This document shows positions 46,760 through 54,634 of a stretch of 64,000 nucleotides of DNA, piece by piece; within the stretch, counting starts at the first letter, position 1; each line of letters begins with the position of its first letter. The stretch is from Wielerella bovis (GTDB lineage: Bacteria; Pseudomonadota; Gammaproteobacteria; Burkholderiales; Neisseriaceae). The notes beneath the pieces are model-generated. The model was not told the origin of the DNA and did no database searches. It saw only the letters and a list, made by a program, of their open reading frames with translations. The stretch lies in contig NZ_CP092361.1 of assembly GCF_022354465.1 (NCBI RefSeq), positions 1,736,001 through 1,800,000 of the forward strand. Direction: 5' to 3'. A program made the position numbers and the translations under genes.

Positions 46760-46827
46760 TTTCAGGCTGCCTTCATATAATCGTTTAAAATAAATTTTTT
46801 AAACGATTATATGAAGGCAGCCTGAAA
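46760..46827. repeat. Perfect 31-bp stem: DUS pair around collapsed Correia-like ends
   Basis: A 31-bp perfect inverted repeat with a 6-nt loop (TAAATT). The outer part of each arm is a DUS; the inner part is TATAATCGTTTAAAA (46776-46811 overall), which matches the ends of Correia-like copies at 14812 and 41750. It lies 92 bp upstream of the dihydrolipoyl dehydrogenase gene and could influence its transcription. Confidence 0.75.
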
Positions 46828-46830
46828 ATA

Positions 46831-46890
46831 CCAAAAATGGCTTGTTCAGGTAGCTTAACTGTTTATTCAATTAAGCTGCCTGAACAAGCC
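46831..46890 (-). terminator. Terminator of the candidate small RNA
   Basis: GGCTTGTTCAGGCAGCTTAA pairs with TTAAGCTACCTGAACAAGCC (20 bp, one C-A mismatch) around a 12-nt loop, followed by ATTTTTGG on the minus strand. A DUS-like motif is part of each arm. Confidence 0.75.
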
Positions 46891-46999
46891 GAAACCGTTC
46901 AGGGGTAATTACGCCAGAAAAGGAGGAGAAAACTGTCGTAATTACCACAGATGCGCCAGAAAAGGAGGAGAAAACTGTCGCACCTGTTAGGAGACAAGT
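46831..46999 (-). ncRNA. Candidate structured small RNA with two anti-SD-loop hairpins
   Basis: Between a strong minus-strand promoter and a strong terminator lie two hairpins in tandem. Hairpin 1 (46951-46983) has stem GTGCG-A-CAG / CTG-G-CGCAT; hairpin 2 (46904-46946) has stem GGTAATTACG-A-CAG / CTG-G-CGTAATTACC. Outer stem sequences differ between the two but both pair fully, while the loop TTTTCTCCTCCTTTT and the A-G mismatch are identical. The loop is complementary to a Shine-Dalgarno sequence (AAAAGGAGGAG). Predicted length is about 160-170 nt. It could act as an sRNA, like the CU-rich sibling sRNAs known in Neisseria, or as a leader of the downstream gene. No protein is encoded. Confidence 0.6.
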
Positions 47000-47005
47000 G
47001 AGCTA

Positions 47006-47033
47006 ATTATAGCAAATTCAATTATTTTGCCAA
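47006..47033 (-). promoter_or_regulatory. Promoter of the candidate small RNA
   Basis: TTGGCA (47028-47033) and TATAAT (47006-47011) with 16 bp between, and TG at the extended -10 position. The -35 lies in the last codons of the peroxiredoxin gene. Predicted start is near 46999. Confidence 0.7.
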
Positions 47034-47771
47034 GTATGCTTCCAACTCTTCGCTACCACCAATGTATTTACCACCGATAAATACTTGTGGCGCAGTTGCT
47101 TTACCTGTAATCGCACGAACAGAAGTGATAGAAGCATCACGACCCAATACGATTTCTTCAAATGAGAAGCCTTTTTCTTTCAACAAAGTTTTTGCTTTCG
47201 CACAGAATTGGCAACCAGGTTTAGTGATGATAGATACAGACTCATGTGGCACCCAAGTTGGGTCAATGTGTTTCAACATAGTATCTGCATCAGACACTTC
47301 AAATGGGTCGCCATCTTTTACTGGCTCAATGAACATTTTTTCAATTTTGCCATCGTTCACAATCATAGAATAGCGCCAAGAGCGGTCGCCGAAACCCAAA
47401 GCTTCTTTGTTTACCAACATGCCCATGCCTTTGGTAAATTCGCCATTACCATCTGGTACAACGATGATGTTTTCTGCTTCTTGGTCAGCCAACCAAGCAT
47501 TCATTACGAACGTGTCATTTACAGAAATACAAATGATGCTCTCTACACCGCGTTTTTTAAATTCAGCGGCCAATTCATTGTAACGTGGCAAGTGAGTTGA
47601 AGAACAAGTTGGGGTAAATGCACCTGGCAATGAGAATACAGCAACTTTTTTACCTTTGAACAAATCATCAGTAGAAACATCAACCCAAGCATCGTCTTGA
47701 CGAGTGTGGAATACAACTGAAGGTACGTTTTGACCTTCCAATTCAGCAGCAGTTTTGATTGTAACTGACAT
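47022..47771 (-). CDS. Hybrid peroxiredoxin-5 / glutaredoxin
   Basis: 249 residues. Residues 1-165 are a Prx5 domain with the peroxidatic cysteine in FSLPGAFTPTCSSTHLP. Residues 175-249 are a glutaredoxin domain with active-site KPGCQFCAKAK and the cis-Pro region TAPQVFIGGKYIGG. Such hybrids reduce peroxides with glutathione directly. Start at MSVTIKTAAELEG (47771) with GGAG upstream. The neighbouring dihydrolipoyl dehydrogenase-type gene is downstream, with the candidate small RNA between them. Confidence 0.95.
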   Translation of the reverse strand: MSVTIKTAAELEGQNVPSVVFHTRQDDAWVDVSTDDLFKGKKVAVFSLPGAFTPTCSSTHLPRYNELAAEFKKRGVESIICISVNDTFVMNAWLADQEAENIIVVPDGNGEFTKGMGMLVNKEALGFGDRSWRYSMIVNDGKIEKMFIEPVKDGDPFEVSDADTMLKHIDPTWVPHESVSIITKPGCQFCAKAKTLLKEKGFSFEEIVLGRDASITSVRAITGKATAPQVFIGGKYIGGSEELEAYLAK

Positions 47772-48221
47772 TATTTTCTCCAATAGAGTGTGGTTAATCA
47801 ACGGAACGGATTATACGAATTTCGCTGTAAAGTCTGCAATTTATAATCACAATAGCTGAAATTATGGAAACCTATATACTTGTTTTTTAGACTCAAGTGT
47901 TTTCAGGCTGCATTATAAATAATAGTGTAAAGCAAACTCACACCGTGTTTTGTCACAATTTTTTTAACGATATTCTTTTCTTGTATAGTGAATTCACTAT
48001 ACATATCAACAAAAGTTCTGAAGGGAGGGGAGGAAATAGAAAAACAACAACCACCGTGTAACATTTATAGAGAATTGGCAACTCCATAGTAATTTTATTT
48101 TGAACAACTATAAAAATGAATAAGCAGCCTGAATTTGACGATATTTTGCATAAATTGGATTGGTATTTTAAGCTTGATTAGGTATCATGCACCTTATTTT
48201 ATTTTTGATTGAGTATCATCC
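47772..48221. other. Divergent intergenic region between prx-grx and dsbC
   Basis: 450 bp without a gene. It holds a partial DUS near 47900, a collapsed Correia-like palindrome (47984-48001) and a decayed Correia-like half (48036-48112). I could not pick a convincing dsbC promoter. Confidence 0.6.
47984..48112. repeat. Collapsed Correia-like palindrome plus decayed half element
   Basis: TATAGTGAATTCACTATA (47984-48001) is followed by unrelated purine-rich sequence. From about 48036 a degraded core (ACCACCGTGTAACAT...GAGAATTGGCAACTCC) runs to the end TTTTGAACAACTATA. It may be one damaged element with an insertion, or two. Confidence 0.55.
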
Positions 48222-49031
48222 ATGAAATTTTCTTATACGCTAACCACATTAATCATTGCAACTGCTTTAAGTGCTTGTGGGCAAGCGCCTGCTGCCAACA
48301 AAGGTAAACCTGAAGTAGCCAAAACAAATCAAACCAAACCAGCATCCATTAGTCAAGAAGTACCAGCAGATGTTGCCAAAACCATCATCAGCACATTGGA
48401 ACGCAACTATGCCGACCAAGGTTTAAAAATTGAAAGTGTTAATGGTACACCTATAACAGGATTATATGAAATCGTGGCAAATGGCAAACAAATCGCTTAT
48501 ACCGATGCAAAAGGTGCCTATATGCTGGTTGGTGATTTGATTGAAACATCAGAAGGTCGCAGCTTGACCGAAGAACGCAAAGCCATTTTAAATGCAGTAG
48601 ATTACAGCAAATTGCCATTCCAATATGCCACCAAAGAAGTACGCGGCAATGGCAAATTGCAAGTTGCCGTATTCTCTGACCCTGATTGTCCTTATTGCAA
48701 ACGTTTAGAACACGAATTTGCTAAAATGACTGACATCACAATTTACAATTTTATGATGCCAATCCCATCGTTACACCCCGATGCAACACGCAAATCCATA
48801 CAAATTATGTGTCAGCCTAATCCAACACAAGCATGGACTCAATGGATGCGTGAAAATAAAATGCCACCCAAAGTAGCCGAATGCAAACATCATGTGGCAG
48901 AAACCACCGCTTTGGGCGAAAGTCTGGGCTTTAATGGCACACCAACCATCGTATTTCCAAATGGTCAAGTGCAAAGCGGTTATGCACCCATGCCACAACT
49001 TCAACAAGTTATTGAAGCCAACCAAAAATAA
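48222..49031 (+). CDS. dsbC: Thiol:disulfide isomerase DsbC family, predicted lipoprotein
   Basis: 269 residues. A signal peptide ends in the lipobox LSAC (Cys19), then a low-complexity linker, an N-terminal dimerisation domain (about 45-115) and a thioredoxin fold with active-site CPYC in VAVFSDPDCPYCKRLEHEF and cis-Pro GTPTIVF. It isomerises wrong disulfides in the periplasm. E. coli DsbC is not a lipoprotein, so membrane anchoring is a difference seen in the sequence. Confidence 0.9.
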   Translation: MKFSYTLTTLIIATALSACGQAPAANKGKPEVAKTNQTKPASISQEVPADVAKTIISTLERNYADQGLKIESVNGTPITGLYEIVANGKQIAYTDAKGAYMLVGDLIETSEGRSLTEERKAILNAVDYSKLPFQYATKEVRGNGKLQVAVFSDPDCPYCKRLEHEFAKMTDITIYNFMMPIPSLHPDATRKSIQIMCQPNPTQAWTQWMRENKMPPKVAECKHHVAETTALGESLGFNGTPTIVFPNGQVQSGYAPMPQLQQVIEANQK

Positions 49032-49080
49032 TCTCGGAACAATAGGCAGCCTGAAACCTTGATTGAATTATTTTAGGAGT

Positions 49081-49135
49081 TAGGGGCTAATGATAGCGTA
49101 GCAGTATCATGCACAAATCATCATTAGTCCCTTAA
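49081..49135 (+). terminator. AGGGGCTAAT-family hairpin behind dsbC
   Basis: TTAGGGGCTAATGAT pairs with ATCATTAGTCCCTTAA (one mismatch), about 50 bp after the stop. It belongs to the hairpin family of 10980 and 41701. Confidence 0.6.
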
Positions 49136-49287
49136 GAATAAAAAGACACATCTCCATAAACAAATATCGCAAGAAATTGTAAACAAAACTTCCCGATACA
49201 ATATAAAAACGTTAGAATATTCACCTTCTGGTCGCTTGCGCGTCATCCCAGTTCCACCCTAATAATAAAGCAAAGGAAACCGAAATT

Positions 49288-49725
49288 ATGGCTATTGAAA
49301 AAATTGCAGATTATTTGTACATATCCAATCAATTAGATGAACGTTTTGCCAAACGCGCAGCGCAATATGGCATCCAAACCGTTATTTGCAACCGCCCTGA
49401 TGACGAAGAACCTAATCAACCCTCTTTTGAACAAGTGAAAACTTGGTTAAATGCCGTAGGTATTGAAAATGTGGTGTACATGCCTGTAGTAATGGATGGT
49501 ATTGATGATGCCGCATTGCGAGAATTTCAAGAAACCGTTGCGAAATCCCCTGCCCCTATTTTGGCATATTGTCGCACAGGTACACGTTCAGCAATGATGT
49601 GGGCATTGAATCAAACCAAGCGTGGCGTTGAAGTCAATAGCTTGATTAAAGCAGCAGAATTAGCAAATATTGATTTGGAACCTCATCGCTATCGTTTAGA
49701 AATTGCTTATAAAAAACGTGGATAA
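49288..49725 (+). CDS. TIGR01244-family sulfur transferase / phosphatase-like protein
   Basis: 145 residues. MAIEKIADYLYISNQLDERFAKRAAQYGIQTVICNRPDDEE and the P-loop YCRTGTRSAMMWAL (C-x5-R as in tyrosine phosphatases) match the TIGR01244 family, often found as the N-terminal part of beta-lactamase-hydrolase-like (Blh) proteins. The metallo-hydrolase domain is absent here. It may handle sulfide or persulfide; activity is untested. AAAGGA precedes the start. Confidence 0.85.
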   Translation: MAIEKIADYLYISNQLDERFAKRAAQYGIQTVICNRPDDEEPNQPSFEQVKTWLNAVGIENVVYMPVVMDGIDDAALREFQETVAKSPAPILAYCRTGTRSAMMWALNQTKRGVEVNSLIKAAELANIDLEPHRYRLEIAYKKRG

Positions 49726-49729
49726 TCTA

Positions 49730-49766
49730 TTTTCAGGCTGCCTTTTGAATAAAGGCAGCCTGAAAT
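49730..49766 (+). terminator. DUS-pair hairpin behind the TIGR01244 gene
   Basis: ATTTCAGGCTGCCTTT and AAAGGCAGCCTGAAAT form a perfect 16-bp stem with a 5-nt loop. Confidence 0.7.
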
Positions 49767-49773
49767 ATAAAAT

Positions 49774-49803
49774 AAAGATGGATTTAATTAAAAATCCATC
49801 TTT
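49774..49803 (-). terminator. cspA terminator
   Basis: AAAGATGGATTT and AAATCCATCTTT form a 12-bp stem with a 6-nt loop, followed on the minus strand by ATTTTAT. It lies downstream of cspA. Confidence 0.65.
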
Positions 49804-49839
49804 CGTACTATTTGGTTAAACCTCTTTGTGGTTTTAGAA

Positions 49840-50043
49840 TTAAGCAGCTTGAATATTGGCTGCTTGCTTACCTTTAGGGCCAGTTGTTACATCAAAAGAA
49901 ACTTTTTGACCTTCTTTCAATGTTTTGAAACCTTCCATATTAATCGCAGAGAAGTGTGCGAACAAATCTTCACCACCTTCATCAGGAGTAATAAAACCAA
50001 AACCTTTAGCATCGTTAAACCATTTAACAGTACCAGTTGCCAT
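49840..50043 (-). CDS. cspA: Cold-shock protein
   Basis: 67 residues. [34 protein letters not shown] carries both RNA-binding motifs (KGFGFI and DLFAHF). It is a nucleic-acid chaperone. The start is MATGTVKW (50043); an upstream in-frame ATG at 50052 is less typical. The 200-bp spacer to the divergent clpS is AT-rich and could hold a long 5' leader, as in other csp genes. Confidence 0.95.
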   Translation of the reverse strand: MATGTVKWFNDAKGFGFITPDEGGEDLFAHFSAINMEGFKTLKEGQKVSFDVTTGPKGKQAANIQAA

Positions 50044-50245
50044 ATAATGCACTTTCTTACAAAAAAATTAAAAAACATAGCAAAAAATCGAGCATTAATA
50101 GATTGGTTGGTGTTACTGCAAACAATTTTATTGCGCGTTTTCCGCTGCTGAGCATTCTCACTTATCCGCCTATTTTCGTCAAGAAGTATTTGGGGAAAGT
50201 CCAATTTTTCATTAAAATACGCAAAAATACAACAGAAAGAATGTT

Positions 50246-50551
50246 ATGTCTTCCACTTCCACCCATAAACAAATCAACAAACAAAAAATAGCACCACCCA
50301 AAAAATATGGCGTTTTTTTGCTGAATGACCACTATACGCCTATGGATTTTGTGGTCAATATTTTACAAGAAATTTTCAGGCTGCCTGAAGAACAAGCAAC
50401 AGCAATCATGTTGGAAGTGCATCATCATGGCAAAGGCTTATGTGGCACATACACCCGCGACATGGCGGAAACCAAACAACAACAAGTATTAATGCTAGCA
50501 AATGAGGCTGGACATCCACTTATGTGTACGATAGAGGAGCTATCGCTATGA
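50246..50551 (+). CDS. clpS: ClpS adaptor of ClpAP
   Basis: 101 residues. Core YGVFLLNDHYTPMDFVVNIL and the substrate-binding VHHHGKGLCGTYTRDMAETK are typical of ClpS, which delivers N-degron substrates to ClpAP. A DUS encodes FRLPEEQA in an exposed helix. The stop overlaps the clpA start as ATGA. Confidence 0.95.
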   Translation: MSSTSTHKQINKQKIAPPKKYGVFLLNDHYTPMDFVVNILQEIFRLPEEQATAIMLEVHHHGKGLCGTYTRDMAETKQQQVLMLANEAGHPLMCTIEELSL

Positions 50552-52818
50552 TTTCACACGAATTAGAACGAATTTTCCAAAATATGTATGAAGATGCGCA
50601 TGCTGCCCGACATGAATTAGTGGGTTTGGAACATTTATTATTATCATTGGTGCAAGATTCCCCGCAAGTCAATGCCGCTTTACAACATTGCGGTGTAGAT
50701 ACAGCTTTGCTGGTAATACAATTACATGAAAATATTGATGAAAACACACCAACTTATCGCCGTAATGAAAAACAACACGACCCACAACCCTCTTTGGGCG
50801 TACAGCGTGTCGTGCAACGTGCCATGATTCATGTGCAACAATCTTCACAAGACCAAGTTTTGCCAGAAGATGTGTTAATTGCCATTTTGGACGAAGAGAA
50901 CTGCCCTGCTTCCTATTTATTACAATTACATGGCGTAACCCGTTTGGATTTATTGCGTTATTTTTCGCACGGTTCAGGCAGCCTGAAACATATTCCCAAA
51001 GAAGAAGAAGATGAAGACAACACGCTCGCCGATAAACCATTGGAAGCCTATACCATCAATTTGAACCACGAAGTACAAGCTGGGCGCATTGACCCTTTGA
51101 TTGGGCGCACAATGGAAATGGAACGCTTGTTGCAAGTCTTGTGCCGCCGCCGCAAAAACAATCCACTTTTGGTGGGCGAGGCTGGCGTGGGCAAAACCGC
51201 ATTGGCAGAAGGTTTAGCTTATTTAATTGAACAAAAACAAGTGCCTGATGTATTGGCAAATGCCACCGTATTTGCTTTGGACATGGGGGCATTGTTGGCG
51301 GGGGCGAAATATCGTGGCGATTTTGAAGCGCGTTTAAAAGCGGTGCTGAAAGAATTAGCAAAAGTGGACAACGCGGTTTTGTTTATTGACGAAATTCACA
51401 CCGTGATTGGCGCAGGCAGCACGCAAGGCAGCACGATGGACGCGAGCAATTTGCTCAAACCCGCTTTGGCAAAAGGGCAATTACGTTGCATTGGTGCGAC
51501 CACTTACGAAGAATTTCGCACGGTGTTCAGCAAAGACCATGCTTTGAGTCGCCGTTTCCAAAAAATTGATATTGTTGAGCCGAGTGTGGCGGAAACGGTG
51601 CAAATTTTGCAAGGTTTGCGCCCAATGTTTGAGCAACATCATGCAGTGCAGTATTTGGACGAAGCGTTTCAGGCTGCCGCCGAATTGTCCGCCAAATACA
51701 TTAACGAGCGTTTTTTGCCCGATAAAGCCATTGATATTATTGACGAAGCGGGCGCGGCGCAACGAATCAGGCAGCCTGAACACCGCGCCACGCAAATTGA
51801 TAAAACAATTATTGAACAAGTCGTCGCGAAAATTGCGCGCATTCCCGAAACCACCGTGTCGCACGATGACAAACAAATTTTGAAAACGCTGGCGGCAGAT
51901 TTGAAAGCGCAAGTTTTTGGGCAGGACAATGCGATTGAAGCCCTTGTTTCGGCGGTAAAAATGTCCCGCGCAGGTTTGGGGCTGCCTGAAAAACCGATTG
52001 GCAGTTTTCTTTTTAGCGGGCCAACGGGCGTGGGCAAAACGGAAGTGGCGAAACAATTGGCGCATTGTTTGGGCGTACCATTGCAACGCTTTGATATGTC
52101 TGAATATATGGAAGCGCATGCAGTGTCGCGTTTGATTGGTGCGCCCCCTGGTTATGTGGGTTATGAACAGGGTGGATTATTGACCGAATGCGTGAATAAA
52201 CAACCACATATGGTCTTATTATTAGACGAAATTGAGAAAGCCCACCGCGATATTTACAATGTCTTGCTGCAAGTGATGGACGCAGGCAGACTGACCGACA
52301 ACACAGGGCGCAGCGCGGATTTTCGCAATGTGATTATCATCATGACCACCAATGCGGGCGCGGAAGCCTTGAGCCGCCCTACTTTTGGTTTTACCAGCAA
52401 ACGCGAGCACGGCGATGAAATGGTAGACATTAAAAAACAATTCACGCCCGAATTTCGCAACCGTTTGGACGCGATTATCTCCTTTGCGCCGCTTTCACCC
52501 GAGATGATTGTGAAGGTGGTGGACAAATTTTTGGTGGCTTTGGCAGACTCGTTGGCTGCGAAAAATGTGGTGGCGGTGTTTGGCGAATCCATGCGTAAGC
52601 ATTTGGCTGAAAAAGGTTTTGACCCACAAATGGGCGCGCGCCCAATGAACCGTTTGATTCAGCAACAAATTCGCAAGGCGTTGGCAGATGAATTGCTGTT
52701 TGGGCGTTTGGTGGACGGCGGCAAAGTGTGGGTGGATTGGGACGCGGATAAGCAGGAAACAAAATTATCGTTTACAAAACCGCGTGTTAGCCGCAAAAAA
52801 ATTGCAGAGGCAGCCTGA
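50548..52818 (+). CDS. clpA: ATP-dependent Clp protease ATP-binding subunit ClpA
   Basis: 756 residues from [14 protein letters not shown]-domain about 1-145, an acidic linker, AAA-1 with [13 protein letters not shown] and [12 protein letters not shown]-2 with [13 protein letters not shown] and [10 protein letters not shown]. It unfolds substrates for ClpP. The gene is coupled to clpS. A DUS (52808-52819) encodes the final EAA residues and the TGA stop; other DUS give GSGSLKH (linker), FQAAAEL and RQPEHRA. Confidence 0.97.
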   Translation: MISHELERIFQNMYEDAHAARHELVGLEHLLLSLVQDSPQVNAALQHCGVDTALLVIQLHENIDENTPTYRRNEKQHDPQPSLGVQRVVQRAMIHVQQSSQDQVLPEDVLIAILDEENCPASYLLQLHGVTRLDLLRYFSHGSGSLKHIPKEEEDEDNTLADKPLEAYTINLNHEVQAGRIDPLIGRTMEMERLLQVLCRRRKNNPLLVGEAGVGKTALAEGLAYLIEQKQVPDVLANATVFALDMGALLAGAKYRGDFEARLKAVLKELAKVDNAVLFIDEIHTVIGAGSTQGSTMDASNLLKPALAKGQLRCIGATTYEEFRTVFSKDHALSRRFQKIDIVEPSVAETVQILQGLRPMFEQHHAVQYLDEAFQAAAELSAKYINERFLPDKAIDIIDEAGAAQRIRQPEHRATQIDKTIIEQVVAKIARIPETTVSHDDKQILKTLAADLKAQVFGQDNAIEALVSAVKMSRAGLGLPEKPIGSFLFSGPTGVGKTEVAKQLAHCLGVPLQRFDMSEYMEAHAVSRLIGAPPGYVGYEQGGLLTECVNKQPHMVLLLDEIEKAHRDIYNVLLQVMDAGRLTDNTGRSADFRNVIIIMTTNAGAEALSRPTFGFTSKREHGDEMVDIKKQFTPEFRNRLDAIISFAPLSPEMIVKVVDKFLVALADSLAAKNVVAVFGESMRKHLAEKGFDPQMGARPMNRLIQQQIRKALADELLFGRLVDGGKVWVDWDADKQETKLSFTKPRVSRKKIAEAA

Positions 52819-52850
52819 AAACCACTTCTAGCAAATTAAAATCGCACAAA

Positions 52851-52880
52851 AAGGCAGCCTGAAATGTTTCAGGCTGCCTT
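52851..52880. terminator. DUS-pair hairpin between clpA and murB
   Basis: AAGGCAGCCTGAAA and TTTCAGGCTGCCTT form a 14-bp stem with a 2-nt gap. It lies between convergent genes and could act in both directions. Confidence 0.65.
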
Positions 52881-52893
52881 ATATATTTCGCGC

Positions 52894-53925
52894 TTAATTT
52901 TCAGGCAGCCACACAGGTTCGGGGTGTAAATCTATCGCAAATTTTTGTTTGACTTGTAAACAAATATAATCCGAAAGCGCACGCACATCATCTGCAGTAG
53001 CATTATTTTTATTTATTAAAACAAGTGCTTGTTTATCATGCACCGCCGCACCGCCAATTTGATAATTTTTCAGGCTGCATTGGTCAATCAACCAAGCGGC
53101 GGCAAGTTTCACGTTGCCATTATCTTGCGGATAACGTGGCATATTTGGATAGGCAGCCTGAATATTATCTGCCAATTTTGCGGATACAATTGGATTTTTG
53201 TAGAAACTACCCACATTGCCCAGTATCGCAGGGTCTGGCAATTTGCTGCGGCGAATTTGACACACCGCGTCCGAAATATCTTGTGCGGTCGGTGTTCGCT
53301 CGCCACAATTTTGTGCCAATACTTGCGCCAAATCGCCATATTGTACTTGTGGCACGCATTCGGTAGAAAGTGCGAAGGTAACCGCTGTAATCACGAAACG
53401 TTTTTTGCCTTCGTGTTTAAAAAAACTATCGCGGTAGGCAAACTGGCAATCTGCATTAGATAAAGTAATAAACGCTTGTTTTTCAATATCAAAACATTGT
53501 ACGCTATGAATGCGGTCTTTGACTTCCACACCATACGCGCCAATATTTTGTACAGGCGATGCGCCCACTGTACCCGGAATCAAACTTAAATTTTCCAAGC
53601 CCGACAAGCCCATTTTGAGTGTGGTTTGGACAAAATCATGCCATATTTCCCCTGCCTGGGCTTCCACCAAAACCATGCAGCCTGAACGCGAAATTTCACG
53701 AATGCCGCGCGTTGCCATGCGTACCACCAGCGCAGGAAAATCTTGCATAAACAATACATTGCTGCCACCACCCAACCAGCAAACGGTATGCATATCAAAT
53801 TCAGGCTGCTGGCATAATTGCGGCAAATCTTGGTTACACGTCAATTCGGTGTAATACGCGGCGCGTGCGGGTAAGCCAAATGTGGTGTATGGCGTAATAT
53901 CATGATTCTTTTGTATGCTAAACAT
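52894..53925 (-). CDS. murB: UDP-N-acetylenolpyruvoylglucosamine reductase
   Basis: 343 residues. FAD-binding VCWLGGGSNVLF and GLSGLENLSLIPGTVGASPVQNIGAYGVEV, the catalytic Tyr/Ser stretch YRDSFFK and GNVGSFYKNPIV. The length and the Tyr loop fit type I MurB. It reduces enolpyruvyl-GlcNAc in peptidoglycan synthesis. The C-terminal WLPEN and NIQAAYP are DUS-encoded. Confidence 0.96.
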   Translation of the reverse strand: MFSIQKNHDITPYTTFGLPARAAYYTELTCNQDLPQLCQQPEFDMHTVCWLGGGSNVLFMQDFPALVVRMATRGIREISRSGCMVLVEAQAGEIWHDFVQTTLKMGLSGLENLSLIPGTVGASPVQNIGAYGVEVKDRIHSVQCFDIEKQAFITLSNADCQFAYRDSFFKHEGKKRFVITAVTFALSTECVPQVQYGDLAQVLAQNCGERTPTAQDISDAVCQIRRSKLPDPAILGNVGSFYKNPIVSAKLADNIQAAYPNMPRYPQDNGNVKLAAAWLIDQCSLKNYQIGGAAVHDKQALVLINKNNATADDVRALSDYICLQVKQKFAIDLHPEPVWLPEN

Positions 53926-53940
53926 GGTTTCAGGCTGCCT

Positions 53941-54561
53941 TTATAAACCAAATAAGGCAATATCGCCTTTGCCTTGACGCACCAATTCTATGCCATCGGT
54001 CATATCAATAACGGTGGTCGGTTCTGTACCACACCAGCCGCCATCAATAATGACATCTACGGCGTGTTCTAAACGGTCGCGGATTTCGTATGAGTCGGTC
54101 AATGGTTCTTCATCTTCGGGCAACATCATGGTGCAAGACAACAGCGGTTCGCCCAATTCTGCCAATAAAGCGCGTGCGATAATATTGTCGGGAACGCGTA
54201 AGCCGATGGTTTTGCGTTTGGGGTGCAAAGTACGGTTGGGTACTTCTTTGGTTGCTTGCAAAATAAAAGTGTAGCTCCCCGGTGTGGCAGCTTTGAGTTG
54301 GCGAAATTGGCTATTATCCACTTTGGCATAAGTGCCCAAATCGCGTAAGTCGGCGCACACCAAGGTCAAATGATGTTTTAAATCTATTTGTCGGATAGAC
54401 AAAATGCGTTCCATCGCGGCTTTATCGCCCATCACGCAACCAAGCGCATAACAAGAATCGGTGGGATACACAATTACACCGCCATTTTTGACGATTTCTA
54501 CCGCTTGTTTAATCAGCCGTTCTTGTGGATTTTCTGGATGAATCGCAAGAAATTGTGCCAT
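53941..54561 (-). CDS. yciO: YciO-type Sua5/YrdC-family protein
   Basis: 206 residues. YrdC fold with VIVYPTDSCYALGC and IRQIDLKHHLTLVCADL, then RTLHPKRKTIGLRVPDN. The wording is closer to YciO than to TsaC/Sua5. Sua5/YrdC proteins make threonylcarbamoyl-AMP for tRNA t6A; YciO activity is weaker and less certain. It lies 15 bp from murB on the same strand and may share its transcript. Confidence 0.85.
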   Translation of the reverse strand: MAQFLAIHPENPQERLIKQAVEIVKNGGVIVYPTDSCYALGCVMGDKAAMERILSIRQIDLKHHLTLVCADLRDLGTYAKVDNSQFRQLKAATPGSYTFILQATKEVPNRTLHPKRKTIGLRVPDNIIARALLAELGEPLLSCTMMLPEDEEPLTDSYEIRDRLEHAVDVIIDGGWCGTEPTTVIDMTDGIELVRQGKGDIALFGL

Positions 54562-54587
54562 ATACAGTCCTTATATCATCAATAGAT

Positions 54588-54630
54588 AAGGCAGCCTGAA
54601 AGTTTTTTCATCCTTTCAGGCTGCCTTTTT
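54588..54630 (-). terminator. DUS-pair hairpin behind pncC
   Basis: AAGGCAGCCTGAAAG and CTTTCAGGCTGCCTT form a 15-bp stem next to the stop at 54635. Confidence 0.65.
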
Positions 54631-54634
54631 ATGT

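Noticed and set aside
46760..46827. The 31-bp perfect stem as terminator of the small RNA
   Set aside because: No T run follows on the minus strand and a better terminator lies upstream at 46831-46890.
46904..46983. CsrB-like RNA on the plus strand, since AGGAGGA loops face that way
   Set aside because: The strong promoter and the T-run terminator are on the minus strand, where the loops read as CU-rich; Neisseria relatives, as far as I know, lack a CsrA system.
51481..52119. 212-codon minus-strand frame inside clpA
   Set aside because: Antisense shadow of clpA; no start signal.
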